Shown piece by piece: positions 8,858 through 17,022 of a DNA stretch of 64,000 bases (positions are counted from its first letter, which is position 1; each line of letters starts with the position of its first letter). The DNA comes from an uncultured Holophagaceae bacterium (GTDB taxonomy: Bacteria > Acidobacteriota > Holophagae > Holophagales > Holophagaceae), in contig CAISFO010000060.1 of assembly GCA_903884655.1 (NCBI GenBank), positions 124,001 to 188,000 of the forward strand, written 5' to 3'. A program made the translations under genes and the position numbers. The notes beneath the pieces are model-generated. The model made no database searches and was not told the DNA's origin. It saw nothing but the letters and a program-made list of their open reading frames with translations.

Positions 8858-9972
8858 GCCGCGAGACCCTGCTCCACGCGCACAGCCTCCAGGTGCACCG
8901 GGGAGGGGCCCGGGTGCTCGAGGTGCCTTCCCTGGACCTGCGCACCGGAGAGGTGCTCGCCCTCATGGGGCCCAACGGCGCCGGCAAGAGCACCCTCCTG
9001 CTGACCCTGGCCGGACTGCTGCCGCCTTCGACCGGTGAGCTGCGGTTCCGGGACAGGAAGCTCGATTCCAGGTCCGAGCGGGAAGCCTTCCGTCGGCGCA
9101 TGACCATGGTCTTCCAGGATCCGCTGCTCTTCGACGCCACCGTGGCGCAGAACATCGCCTCCGGCCTGAAGCTGCGGGGCGTCCCCGCCGCGGAGCGGCA
9201 GCCGCAGGTCGAGGCCTGGGCCCAACGGCTGGGGATCGGAACCCTGCTGGATCGCTCGGCGCTGCGCCTCTCCGGCGGCGAGGCCCAGCGCACCGCCCTG
9301 GCCCGGGCCTTCGTCCTGGCACCGGAGATCCTCTTCCTGGACGAGCCCTTCTCCTCTCTCGATAGCCAGGCCCGGGAGGAGCTCATCGAAGAGTTGGGCC
9401 ACATCCTGGCCGAGACCGGCACCACAGCCGTAATCTCCACCCATGACCAGGGCAAGGCGGTGCGGCTGGCGCACCGGCTGGCGGTCATGCAGGAGGGGCG
9501 CATCGTGCAGATGGGTGGGCTGCGGGAAGTCATGAACCATCCGGAGAATGCCTTCGTCGCCGCCTATGTGGGCATGGAGACGCTCCTCAAGGGCCAGGTG
9601 GTGACCTGCGAGGGAGGATTGATTTCCCTGCGCCTGCGCCGGGGCCCGGATGACCTCGAGATCCTGGCCCTGGGCGAGGCCCGGCCCGGACAGACGGTCC
9701 TGGTGGGAGTCCGTCCGGAGCATGTGGGATTGTCTTTACAAACTGACAACCGAAGCAGCGTCCGGAATTCATTCCCGGTGGCTGTGATCAAGGTCATACC
9801 CCGGGGCCCCTTCTTCAAGGTGGAACTGGATTGCGGCTTCCATCTGGCGGCCTACGTCACGGCCCAATCGCTGTCAGAACTTGATCTTCAGCCCGGCCGG
9901 CAGGTGGTCGCCTCCTTCAAGGCCACAGCCGTCCACCTCATCCGGAAAGAGGGACTCGCCCCGGAAGTGTGA
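8854..9972 (+). CDS. tupC: Tungstate ABC transporter ATP-binding protein TupC
   Basis: 372 residues from the ATG at 8854, which overlaps the tupB stop. It contains a full ABC ATPase: Walker A GPNGAGKST at residues 39-47, Q-loop VFQDPLLF, signature LSGGEAQRT near 139, and Walker B ILFLDEP at 159-165, followed by the H-loop in ISTHDQ. A C-terminal region of about 130 residues (roughly 240-372) resembles the TOBE/MOP-type regulatory domain of oxyanion importers. Such a domain could sense tungstate or molybdate and would compensate for its absence in the ModE-like regulator. Together with TupA and TupB it forms a complete importer. Confidence 0.9.
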   Translation: MSRETLLHAHSLQVHRGGARVLEVPSLDLRTGEVLALMGPNGAGKSTLLLTLAGLLPPSTGELRFRDRKLDSRSEREAFRRRMTMVFQDPLLFDATVAQNIASGLKLRGVPAAERQPQVEAWAQRLGIGTLLDRSALRLSGGEAQRTALARAFVLAPEILFLDEPFSSLDSQAREELIEELGHILAETGTTAVISTHDQGKAVRLAHRLAVMQEGRIVQMGGLREVMNHPENAFVAAYVGMETLLKGQVVTCEGGLISLRLRRGPDDLEILALGEARPGQTVLVGVRPEHVGLSLQTDNRSSVRNSFPVAVIKVIPRGPFFKVELDCGFHLAAYVTAQSLSELDLQPGRQVVASFKATAVHLIRKEGLAPEV

Positions 9973-10083
9973 CCGGTATCCATTGCCCGCCTATCGCCCG
10001 AGCCTTAGCCTCACCTGAGGGATGGCGGTGCCTTCCCCAGTGTGGCTTTGCATCCTTGAAACCCGTCCGGAGGCGCCCGCGCC

Positions 10084-10506
10084 ATGAGACAGCTGGTGAT
10101 CGATTTCCAGAAGTGTGACGCAGGGCGCAACTGCGATCACGAGTGCGAGATGGAGTGTGCCATCAAGGTCTTCAAGGTGGACGACCCCGCCCAGGCGGCG
10201 CTCCAGATCAAGGCCTACGAGGAGGGTGGCGGCCACGCCATCCTCTGCGACCAGTGCGGCGACTGCGTGGTGGTCTGCCCCACCGAGGCCCTCAAGCGCA
10301 ACAAGCTGGGCGTCGTGATGATCGACAAGAAGATCTGCGTTGGCTGCTACATGTGCATCGGCTTCTGCGAGAAAGAGGCCTTCATGCGGAACTCTGACTG
10401 GATCACGCCCCACAAGTGCACGTCCTGCGGCATCTGCGTGAAGGTCTGCCCCCATGGCGCCTTGTCCATGGTGGAAGTCCCCGAGCCGGCCCCCCGGATC
10501 CTCTAA
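10084..10506 (+). CDS. Four-cluster ferredoxin, probable electron-transfer subunit of the aldehyde oxidoreductase
   Basis: A 140-residue polyferredoxin. Three canonical CxxCxxCxxxC sets are visible: CDQCGDCVVVCP, CVGCYMCIGFC and CTSCGICVKVCP. An atypical fourth set sits at the N-terminus (Cys 11, 17, 21 and 25; pattern C-x5-C-x3-C-x3-C). This layout fits the AorA-type small subunit of bacterial tungsten aldehyde oxidoreductases, which carries four [4Fe-4S] clusters and passes electrons from the W-pterin subunit. The gene ends 10 bases before the AOR start and is surely co-transcribed with it. No AorC-like FAD subunit is encoded nearby, so the final electron acceptor is open. Confidence 0.88.
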   Translation: MRQLVIDFQKCDAGRNCDHECEMECAIKVFKVDDPAQAALQIKAYEEGGGHAILCDQCGDCVVVCPTEALKRNKLGVVMIDKKICVGCYMCIGFCEKEAFMRNSDWITPHKCTSCGICVKVCPHGALSMVEVPEPAPRIL

Positions 10507-10516
10507 GGAGCGCGAC

Positions 10517-12742
10517 ATGAGCCAGCTCGTTTTCGATCCCAGCAAGGTCATGAGCATCGACCATACGAAGCGCACCGAGTACCTCGATGGCCTCGAGGCC
10601 ATCCGGGCGGCGCACAAGGTGCTCAAGGAGATCGCCTACACGCCCAGCCTGCCGGACAAGGGCTACACCAACCGCAGCCTCTACGTGAACGTGGACACCC
10701 TGGAGATCAAGGAGAAACCCGTCACCCAGCAGATGAAGGATGTCTTCATCGGCGGCCGCGGCTTCGGGCTCTACCACCTCTGGAACGCGGTCAAGCCCAC
10801 CACCCGCTGGAACGACCCCGAGAACGAGATCATCATCAGCCCCGGGCCGGTATCGGGCATGACCCAGTACGCCGGAACCGGCAAGTCCCTGGTGGTTAGC
10901 CTCTCACCCCAGACCGACATCCCCATCGACTCCAACGTGGGCGGCTTCTACGGGCCTCTGCTGAAGTTCTCGGGATTCGACGCCCTGGAGCTCCAGGGCA
11001 AGTCGGAGAAGGACATCATCCTGTTCATCGATGGGCAGAAAGGCATCATCCGCATCGAGGAGGCCCCGACCGATCCCGTGGACAGCCACGTTCTTGCCGA
11101 GATCCTCACCCACATGTACGCGGAGAACGAGGCGGACCTGCCCAACATCTCCGTCGTGTCCACGGGCGCCGCCGCCGAGCACAGCCTCATCGGCATGCTG
11201 AACTTCTCCTTCTACGACCGGCGCCGCAAGTGCGTGCGCTTCAAGCAGGCGGGTCGTGGGGGCATCGGCACCGTGTTCCGGAACAAGCGCATCCGGGCCC
11301 TGGTGATCCGGGGGCCCAAGGTCGCGGGGGACATGAACCACCCCGCCGACCCCGAGACCATCGCGAAGACGGGCATCAAATATCACAAGGAGATCCGCGA
11401 GAACGATCCCCACCAGTGCATGATGCGGCGCAACGGCACGGCCCACATCGTCGAGATCATGGACGCCTACGACCTGCTGCCGGTCCACAACTTCCAGTTC
11501 GGCTCGCATCCTGACGTCCACAAGATCGACTCCAGCTACTGGCAGCAGCGCTGCACCCAGGTCACCGTGGACGGCTGCTGGTACGGCTGCTCCATGGCCT
11601 GTGCCAAGGGCGCGGACGGTCTCACGGTCCAGACCGGCCCCTACAAGGGCCACCTGGTGTCCGTGGATGGTCCCGAGTACGAGAACGCGGCGGGGCTCGG
11701 CTCCAATTGCGGCGTCTTCGATCCCGACTACCTGCTGGAACTGAACTTCTACTGCGACACCTACGGCATCTGCACCATCACCTACGGCACGCTCACGGCC
11801 TTCGTCATGGAGTGCTACCAGCGCGGCATCCTGAACAGGGAACGCACCGGCGGCCTGGAAATGACCTGGGGCAACGCCAAGGACGACCTGGAGATGATGC
11901 ACCAGATGGCCCGGGGCGAGGGGTTCGGCAAGATCGCCGGCATGGGCGTCAAGAAGATGAAGGAGTACTTCATCCAGCAGGGCTGGGGCGATGCCCAGCT
12001 CATCAACGACATCGGCATGGAGAACAAGGGCCTCGAGTACTCCCAGTACATGTCCAAGGAATCCCTGGCCCAGCAGGGCGGCTACGCCCTCACCAACAAG
12101 GGCCCCCAGCACGACGAAGCCTGGCTGATCTTCATGGACATGGTCAACAAACAGCTGCCCACCTTCGAAGACAAGGCCGAAGCGCTCTACTACTTCCCCC
12201 TGTTCCGCACCTGGTTCGGCCTCAACGGCTTCTGCAAGCTGCCCTGGAACGACGTGGTGCCCGCCAACAATTCGGAGCAGCCAGAGGCCCACAAGGTGCC
12301 CGAGCACGTGCAGAACTACGTGGACCTCTTCAGCGCCACCACGGGCATCAAGATCTCCAAGGAAGATCTCATCATGCAGTCCGCCAAGGTCTACAACTTC
12401 CAGCGGGTGTTCAACATCCGCATGGGCAAGGGCCTGCGCCTGCACGATGCGGCCCCCTACCGCTCCCTGGGGCCGGTCACGAAAGAAGAATACGAGTCCC
12501 GGGCCGAGCGCTACGACCAGCAGATCATCACCGAGATGGGCCTCGATCCCGCCGGCAATACCACCGAGGAAAAGATGGCCATGCACCGCCAATGGCGCAC
12601 GGGGCGGTTCTCCCAGCTCATGGACGCCGTCTACACCCGCCGGGGCTGGACCCTGGATGGCGTTCCCACCCTGGCCCGGCTGCAGGAACTGGGCCTGGAC
12701 GCCTTCCCTGAAGTGGTCGAGGTCGTGAAGCAGCATCTGTGA
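10517..12742 (+). CDS. aor: Tungsten-containing aldehyde:ferredoxin oxidoreductase
   Basis: 741 residues from the ATG at 10517, which has AAGGAG upstream; an in-frame start further left lies inside the ferredoxin gene and is rejected. Bis-pterin W enzymes of the AOR family oxidise aldehydes to acids or, in reverse, reduce acids. Visible signs are GGRGFGLYHLWN in the N-terminal pterin domain and SPGPVSGMTQYAGTGK. The [4Fe-4S] ligands appear as Cys354, Cys358 and Cys362 (CWYGCSMAC), with a distant fourth Cys573 in GFCKLPW. It is clearly longer than the roughly 605-residue archaeal enzyme. Related BamB-type subunits act on aromatic CoA esters, but the ferredoxin partner and tungstate genes favour an aldehyde oxidoreductase. 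The substrate is unknown. Confidence 0.9.
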   Translation: MSQLVFDPSKVMSIDHTKRTEYLDGLEAIRAAHKVLKEIAYTPSLPDKGYTNRSLYVNVDTLEIKEKPVTQQMKDVFIGGRGFGLYHLWNAVKPTTRWNDPENEIIISPGPVSGMTQYAGTGKSLVVSLSPQTDIPIDSNVGGFYGPLLKFSGFDALELQGKSEKDIILFIDGQKGIIRIEEAPTDPVDSHVLAEILTHMYAENEADLPNISVVSTGAAAEHSLIGMLNFSFYDRRRKCVRFKQAGRGGIGTVFRNKRIRALVIRGPKVAGDMNHPADPETIAKTGIKYHKEIRENDPHQCMMRRNGTAHIVEIMDAYDLLPVHNFQFGSHPDVHKIDSSYWQQRCTQVTVDGCWYGCSMACAKGADGLTVQTGPYKGHLVSVDGPEYENAAGLGSNCGVFDPDYLLELNFYCDTYGICTITYGTLTAFVMECYQRGILNRERTGGLEMTWGNAKDDLEMMHQMARGEGFGKIAGMGVKKMKEYFIQQGWGDAQLINDIGMENKGLEYSQYMSKESLAQQGGYALTNKGPQHDEAWLIFMDMVNKQLPTFEDKAEALYYFPLFRTWFGLNGFCKLPWNDVVPANNSEQPEAHKVPEHVQNYVDLFSATTGIKISKEDLIMQSAKVYNFQRVFNIRMGKGLRLHDAAPYRSLGPVTKEEYESRAERYDQQIITEMGLDPAGNTTEEKMAMHRQWRTGRFSQLMDAVYTRRGWTLDGVPTLARLQELGLDAFPEVVEVVKQHL

Positions 12743-12752
12743 TCGGAGAGCC

Positions 12753-12950
12753 ATGCTCCTGGTGAACGAGGAACCGCTCGACTGGCACGAGGGCATGACC
12801 GTCCGCGATGTCCTGAAGGCGCGGAACTACCGCTTCCCCATGCTGGTCATCCACGTGAACGACGCACTGGTGAAGAAGCTGGACTACGACACGACCACCA
12901 TCCCCGACGGGGCGGTGGTCAAGGTCATCCACCTCATCAGCGGAGGTTGA
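12753..12950 (+). CDS. ThiS/MoaD-family sulfur carrier protein
   Basis: A 65-residue beta-grasp protein starting 10 bases after the AOR stop and ending in Gly-Gly (HLISGG). That C-terminus is needed for adenylation and thiocarboxylate formation in ThiS and MoaD. The motif LLVNEEPLDWHEGMTVRDVL at the N-terminus is ThiS-like. Because it is the last gene of the AOR operon, it more likely donates sulfur for the tungstopterin dithiolene than for thiamine; this is inferred from position. No MoeB/ThiF-type activating enzyme is encoded in the window. Confidence 0.85.
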   Translation: MLLVNEEPLDWHEGMTVRDVLKARNYRFPMLVIHVNDALVKKLDYDTTTIPDGAVVKVIHLISGG

Positions 12951-12953
12951 ACG

Positions 12954-12981
12954 AAAGAGGCCGCCCGGGGGCGGCCTCTTT
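12954..12981 (+). terminator. Rho-independent terminator after the AOR operon
   Basis: A near-perfect 12-bp stem, AAAGAGGCCGCC paired with GGCGGCCTCTTT around a 4-base loop, lies directly after the ThiS-like gene and ends in TTT. It separates this operon from the convergent aldehyde dehydrogenase gene and can act in both directions. Confidence 0.85.
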
Positions 12982-12999
12982 CATCCATCCAGCACCCGA

Positions 13000-14526
13000 T
13001 CACATCTCCAGCGTGATGCCCTGGGCCAGCTCGACCTTGCCGCTGAAGTTGATGGCGGTGGTCTGGCGGCGCATGTAGGCCTTCCAGGCATCCGAGCCGC
13101 TCTCGCGGCCGCCGCCGGTTTCCTTCTCGCCGCCGAAGGCCCCGCCGATCTCGGCGCCGCTGGTGCCCGTGTTCACATTGGCGATGCCGCAGTCGCTGCC
13201 GGCGGCGCTGAGGAAGAGCTCGCTCTCCCGCTGGTCATTGGTGATGATGGCGCTGGAGAGGCCCTGGGTGACGCCGTTCTGGAGGGCGATGGCCTCTTCC
13301 AGGGTGCGGTAGGTCATGAAGTAGAGCACCGGGGCGAAGGTCTCCTCCTTCACGATGGGCAGGTTGCCCGGCACTTCCGCGATGCAGGGCGTGATGTAGC
13401 AGCCGCCGGGGTGGGGCAGCTTCTCGCCGCCGATGAGGATCTTGCCGCCTTCCCGCTTCACGGTCTCGATGGCCGCCAGCATGGTCTCCACGGCGCCGGT
13501 GTCCACCAGGGGCCCCATGAGCACCTTGGGATCCCGGGGGTCGCCGATGCTGGTCTTGCGGTAGAGGTCCAGCAGCCGCTCCCTGAAGGCCGGGGCGATG
13601 GCTTCGTGCACGATGATGCGGCGGGTGGTGGTGCAGCGCTGGCCCGAGGTGCCGATGGCGCCGAAGTAGATGCAGCGCAGGGCGATGTCCAGGTCCGCCT
13701 TGTCGCTGACGATGACGGCGCCGTTGCCGCCCAGCTCCAGGATGTGCCGGCCGAAGCGCGCCTGCACCAGGCCGCCCACATGCCTGCCGCCGGGCACGGA
13801 GCCGGTGTACGAGACCAGGGCCACCCGGGGATCGGTGTTGATGAGGTCGCCGATGTCGCTGCCCCGGCCGATGGCCAGGCTGCAGATGGCGGGGTCGAAG
13901 CCGAAGTCGCGGAGCACCCGCTCGGCAATCTTCGTGCAGGCGATGGCCGTGAGGGGCGTCTTGGACGAGGGCTTCCACAGCACCGTGTCGCCGCAGACCA
14001 GGGCGATGGCCGTATTCCAGCTCCACACCGCCACGGGGAAGTTGAAGGCGGTGATGACGCCCACCACGCCCAGGGGATGCCACTGCTCCTGGAGGCGGTG
14101 CTGCTTGCGCTCGCTGGGCATGGTGAGGCCGTAGAGCTGGCGGGAGAGGCCCACGGCGAAGTCGCAGATGTCGATCATCTCCTGCACCTCGCCCAGACCC
14201 TCCCGGAGGCTCTTGCCCATCTCCAGGGTCACCAGCTCGGCCAGGGCCTGCTTGTTCCGGCGCAGCTCGTCGCCGATGGCCTTCACCACCTCGCCGCGCT
14301 TGGGGGCGGGCACCAGCTTCCAGGTGGCCCAGGCTTCGTGGCACCTGCCCAGGATCGCGTCGAACTCCTGGGGAGTGACGTTAGTGACGGAGGCCAGCGC
14401 CTCCCCATGGATGGGGGAGTTGACCGTCTGCTCTTTCCCGCTGCCGGTCCAGGTCCCAGCGAACCCGCCCGGGTTTGATTCGGCAATACCCAATGACTCG
14501 AGTGCCTGTTCCATGACCTTCACCAT
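13000..14526 (-). CDS. ALDH7-family aldehyde dehydrogenase (alpha-aminoadipate/piperideine-6-carboxylate semialdehyde type)
   Basis: 508 residues from the ATG at 14526, which is preceded by GGAGGTGGG; a longer upstream frame is not needed. It is an NAD-dependent aldehyde dehydrogenase: GVITAFNFPVAVWSWN and VLWKPSSKTP (cofactor site), LELGGNGAVIVSD (general-base Glu region), GQRCTTTRR (nucleophile Cys) and EETFAPVLYFM. The close match to the antiquitin pattern (ELGGNxA, GQRCTTxRR) points to oxidation of alpha-aminoadipic semialdehyde in lysine breakdown (AmaB/Pcd). It is divergent from a LysR regulator, which probably controls it. Confidence 0.88.
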   Translation of the reverse strand: MVKVMEQALESLGIAESNPGGFAGTWTGSGKEQTVNSPIHGEALASVTNVTPQEFDAILGRCHEAWATWKLVPAPKRGEVVKAIGDELRRNKQALAELVTLEMGKSLREGLGEVQEMIDICDFAVGLSRQLYGLTMPSERKQHRLQEQWHPLGVVGVITAFNFPVAVWSWNTAIALVCGDTVLWKPSSKTPLTAIACTKIAERVLRDFGFDPAICSLAIGRGSDIGDLINTDPRVALVSYTGSVPGGRHVGGLVQARFGRHILELGGNGAVIVSDKADLDIALRCIYFGAIGTSGQRCTTTRRIIVHEAIAPAFRERLLDLYRKTSIGDPRDPKVLMGPLVDTGAVETMLAAIETVKREGGKILIGGEKLPHPGGCYITPCIAEVPGNLPIVKEETFAPVLYFMTYRTLEEAIALQNGVTQGLSSAIITNDQRESELFLSAAGSDCGIANVNTGTSGAEIGGAFGGEKETGGGRESGSDAWKAYMRRQTTAINFSGKVELAQGITLEM

Positions 14527-14596
14527 GACCCACCTCCAGGATTCATTTGTATCGTTTTTTGTTTCAATTATAAAATTCATTCGATTCACACAGTAC

Positions 14597-14611
14597 ATGA
14601 ATAGAATTCAT
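14597..14611. promoter_or_regulatory. Candidate LysR operator palindrome
   Basis: A perfect 6-3-6 inverted repeat, ATGAAT-AGA-ATTCAT, lies in the divergent intergenic region between the ALDH7 gene and the LysR gene. Another ATTCAT copy lies at 14575-14580. The site ends four bases before the LysR start codon, which itself has no visible ribosome binding site, so the protein could autoregulate by blocking its own start. Confidence 0.45.
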
Positions 14612-14615
14612 ACAT

Positions 14616-15521
14616 ATGGATGTCCTCCTCGACCTGCCCCAGCTCCGCACCTTCTACACCCTGGCCCAGGCCGGGGGCTTCACCGCCTGCGCCCGCCGGC
14701 TGAACCGCACCCAGTCCGCCGTCAGCCACGCCATGGCCAGACTGGAAGAGCTGGTGGGCGTCCCCCTCCTGGACCGCAAGGGCCGCACCCTGAGCCTCAC
14801 GGAAGAAGGGCGCCGCCTCTACCTGGCCTGCGAGCAGGCCTTCGCCACCCTCGAGGCGGCCGCCGATGACCTGCGCCGCCACCAGAGCCTGACCCGGGGC
14901 CGCCTCCGCATCGGGGCCACCGTGGAGTTCGGCAGCAGCATCCTGATGGGCCACATGCAGCCCTTCCTATCCGAAAACCCGGATCTCGAAGTCGATTTCA
15001 CCCTCAGCCAAGAGCTGCTCCCCCTCCTGCTCCGGGACGATCTCGACCTGATCATCGACTGCCAGGAGCACCCCCTGCCCACCTTGAAGAAGACGCCCCT
15101 GTTCCGCGAGACCTATGTGGTGGCCTGCGCCCCGGCCTTCCGCAAGACCCACCGGCTGCGAGCCCCGGCGGATCTCTCCCGGGGGCCGGTCCTCTCCCTG
15201 GACAAGGCCGGAGCCTGGTGGAACCGCTTCCTCATGGCCGTGCCGGATCAGGAGCAGCCCCAGCTGGACCGGATCATCGCCGTGAACCAGATCCGGGCCA
15301 TGATCCATGCCGCCGTGGCGGGCATGGGCGCCCTGCTGGTGCCCCACTACAGCGTCATGGAAGAGCTCCGGCGTGGCGAGCTCGTGGACCTCTTCCCCGC
15401 CATCCGGCCCGTCGAGGACCGTTTCTCCATCTACCAGAAGAAGGTCAAGGCCACCCATGAGAAGCAGCGGCTGCTGACACGCTACCTGCAGGCCCTGAGC
15501 CCGGCGGAGTTCGGCTCCTGA
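14616..15521 (+). CDS. LysR family transcriptional regulator
   Basis: 301 residues. The N-terminal winged helix reads LPQLRTFYTLAQAGGFTACA and LNRTQSAVSHAMARLEE, followed by a periplasmic-binding-like effector domain (residues about 90-295) with LRIGATVEFGSSILMGHM. Size and layout are normal for LysR regulators. It is divergent from the ALDH7 dehydrogenase gene, the usual arrangement for a regulator and its target, so the ligand may be a lysine- or aldehyde-derived metabolite. No Shine-Dalgarno sequence precedes the ATG, so a leaderless message is possible. Confidence 0.9.
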   Translation: MDVLLDLPQLRTFYTLAQAGGFTACARRLNRTQSAVSHAMARLEELVGVPLLDRKGRTLSLTEEGRRLYLACEQAFATLEAAADDLRRHQSLTRGRLRIGATVEFGSSILMGHMQPFLSENPDLEVDFTLSQELLPLLLRDDLDLIIDCQEHPLPTLKKTPLFRETYVVACAPAFRKTHRLRAPADLSRGPVLSLDKAGAWWNRFLMAVPDQEQPQLDRIIAVNQIRAMIHAAVAGMGALLVPHYSVMEELRRGELVDLFPAIRPVEDRFSIYQKKVKATHEKQRLLTRYLQALSPAEFGS

Positions 15522-15525
15522 GGCC

Positions 15526-16158
15526 TCAGCGGAAGGCCGCCTCCAACTCCGACCGCAGGCAGGCCAGGGATTCGGGCTTCAGCAGGCCGTGGTCATCCTC
15601 CAGCACTTGCAGCCTGGCACCGGGATTGCGGGCAGCGTAGGCCTCGCTTTCCGCCAGAGGCACGGCCTCGTCGAAGCGGCCATGGAGGATGGCCGTGGGG
15701 GCGGCGATGCGCCACTGGTCGTCGTCCATCCAGTGGGGCAGGTCCCGCAGCAGCTCTGGCCCCAGGCGCAGGGGCTTCCCGACGCCGTAGTGGAAGACCT
15801 CCATCTCGCCGAGTTCCCGGTAGGGTGCCCAGGTGGGGCTGGTCTTGCGCCGCCGGGCGAAGTGGATGGCCGGGGCCAGCAGAATCATCGAGCGGATGGC
15901 CGCGCCGCGCTGCGCCACGGCCGTGGCGATGAAGCCCCCCAGGGAGCTGCCCACGATCACCGGTGGCTCCGGCAGCTCCCGCAACAGCTCTTCCACGGTC
16001 TCCACCTGGGCCGTGAGGGTCAGCGTCTCGAAGCTGGGCAGGTTCAGATCTGGGGCGTGGAAGGGAAGGCCCCGCTCCTCCGCGAAGCGCCGGGCGAAGG
16101 TGCCCTTGTTGCCGCCGGGAGCGGAGGTGAAGCCGTGGAGGTAGACGAGGGCGGACAT
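15526..16158 (-). CDS. YqiA-type alpha/beta-hydrolase (esterase)
   Basis: A 210-residue small alpha/beta hydrolase of the YqiA/YcfP group. The N-terminus is LVYLHGFTSAPGGNKGTFA (oxyanion region). The nucleophile elbow is VGSSLGGFIAT with Ser in GSSLGG. An Asp in LHGRFDEAVPL and a His in EDDHGLLKP complete the triad in the expected order. The protein is cytoplasmic by lack of a signal peptide. It is convergent with the LysR gene with only four bases between stops. Confidence 0.82.
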   Translation of the reverse strand: MSALVYLHGFTSAPGGNKGTFARRFAEERGLPFHAPDLNLPSFETLTLTAQVETVEELLRELPEPPVIVGSSLGGFIATAVAQRGAAIRSMILLAPAIHFARRRKTSPTWAPYRELGEMEVFHYGVGKPLRLGPELLRDLPHWMDDDQWRIAAPTAILHGRFDEAVPLAESEAYAARNPGARLQVLEDDHGLLKPESLACLRSELEAAFR

Positions 16159-16401
16159 GGGTTCATGATGCCCCGGCTTTGCGCCAGATCGCCGTGCGAT
16201 CTGGCGTGGGCTGCCAGCGAAGCCGGCAGCGGAAAACGCGCCTCAAATGACGACAGGCCGCCCTTCGGATGCTCCGAGCAAGGTTGCGGCCAAACGACGA
16301 AGGCCGCCTCTCGGCGGCCTTCTGCGTCGGTGGCATAACCTCCTCGCCGGGTCCCGACTCAGAACGCGCCACTGGCGCGTCCTTCGTCACCCGGCGGTCG
16401 G

Positions 16402-16431
16402 TTACATTTGATCCTTGAATCCCTTGGCGGT
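16402..16431 (-). pseudogene. Remnant of an HU gene 3' end
   Basis: On the minus strand these ten codons read TAKGFKDQM followed by TAA. The intact hup gene 200 bases away ends TAKGLKDQM-TAA, with several silent differences. The preceding codons are displaced by about 95 bases of other sequence, so this is a broken duplicate rather than a gene. Confidence 0.6.
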
Positions 16432-16570
16432 CCTGGCTCGGACCTCCGGTCCTCGGGGCTGCGCCCCCCATCGGCTGCGCCGATGCGGCCCTATCCTCCC
16501 TTCGCCTTCGGCTTCGGTCGGATGGTGAAGACGACCTTGCACGGCCGCAAAGTCGTTTCTCCATAACGAC

Positions 16571-16594
16571 GAAGGCCGCCTTTCGGCGGCCTTC
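16571..16594 (-). terminator. Terminator-like hairpin after hup
   Basis: A perfect 10-bp stem, GAAGGCCGCC with GGCGGCCTTC around a TTTC loop, lies 22 bases beyond the hup stop. The T-tract on the minus strand is poor, so efficiency is uncertain. Confidence 0.6.
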
Positions 16595-16615
16595 TCTGTC
16601 GTGCTCTCGCGATCC

Positions 16616-16915
16616 TTACATCTGATCCTTCAGGCCCTTGGCCGTCTTGAAGACGACTTTGCGGCCGGCGGGGATCTTGATGCTTTCGCCGGTCTTGGGG
16701 TTGCGGCCCATCTTCTCCTTGGTGGCGCGCACTTCGAAGGTGCCGAGACCGAAGAGGTTGACGCGGTTGCCTGCGAGCAGGGTCTCCACGATGTGGTCGC
16801 GGACGCCGTCCAGGATGGACTTGGCGCGGGCCTTGGAGAGGTCCTGGGCCTCGGCGAGGTTGGCGGCGAGCTCCGCGATGCCGAGGGTGTCAGGCTTGGA
16901 GGTGGATTTGGCCAT
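16616..16915 (-). CDS. hup: HU family DNA-binding protein
   Basis: A 99-residue nucleoid protein that bends DNA non-specifically. The DNA-binding arm motif appears as KMGRNPKTGESIKIPAGRKV (family signature GRNPxTGxxxxI). The dimer core VNLFGLGTFEVRATK precedes it. Length is normal for HU. The ATG is preceded by AAGGAGG. It lies downstream of rplI on the same strand, with a hairpin after its stop and a broken duplicate of its 3' end further on. Confidence 0.95.
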   Translation of the reverse strand: MAKSTSKPDTLGIAELAANLAEAQDLSKARAKSILDGVRDHIVETLLAGNRVNLFGLGTFEVRATKEKMGRNPKTGESIKIPAGRKVVFKTAKGLKDQM

Positions 16916-17022
16916 GGAAGGCCTCCTTGGAATGGTTGGTCAGTGTGGGGGGCGAAGCCCGCATCCAGGCTGGACCGGCTGTCCCCGCAGGGGCCGGCGA
17001 TCCGGAACGGGAATGGGGTGGA

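Larger units (their letters stand above)
16159..16615. repeat. Gene-free stretch rich in palindromes, with a decayed copy of the hup 3' end
   Basis: No credible gene is present. A terminator-like hairpin at 16299-16322 (GAAGGCCGCC stem) is repeated at 16571-16594. Between them, on the minus strand, lies a remnant of the HU gene: GTCGTCTTCA-like sequence around 16527-16546, then about 95 bases of unrelated palindromic DNA, then 16402-16431 encoding TAKGFKDQM and a stop, against TAKGLKDQM in the intact gene. The inserted DNA holds GGACC-TCC-GGTCC and ATCGGC-TGC-GCCGAT, and a 7-3-7 palindrome ACGCGCC-ACT-GGCGCGT lies beyond it. Confidence 0.6.

Noticed and set aside
10904..12796. Very long open frame antisense to the aldehyde oxidoreductase (630 codons)
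   Set aside because: It mirrors a well-supported gene in GC-rich DNA, its protein is low-complexity and rich in Val/Gly/His, and it has no recognisable domain.
15615..15629. Sigma-54-like TGGCAC-N5-TTGC motif on the plus strand
   Set aside because: It lies inside the esterase gene on the opposite strand, with no plus-strand gene close downstream.
16163..16564. 133-codon minus-strand frame in the hup downstream region
   Set aside because: It covers palindromes and a hup remnant, is Arg/Ser-rich and shows no coding character.
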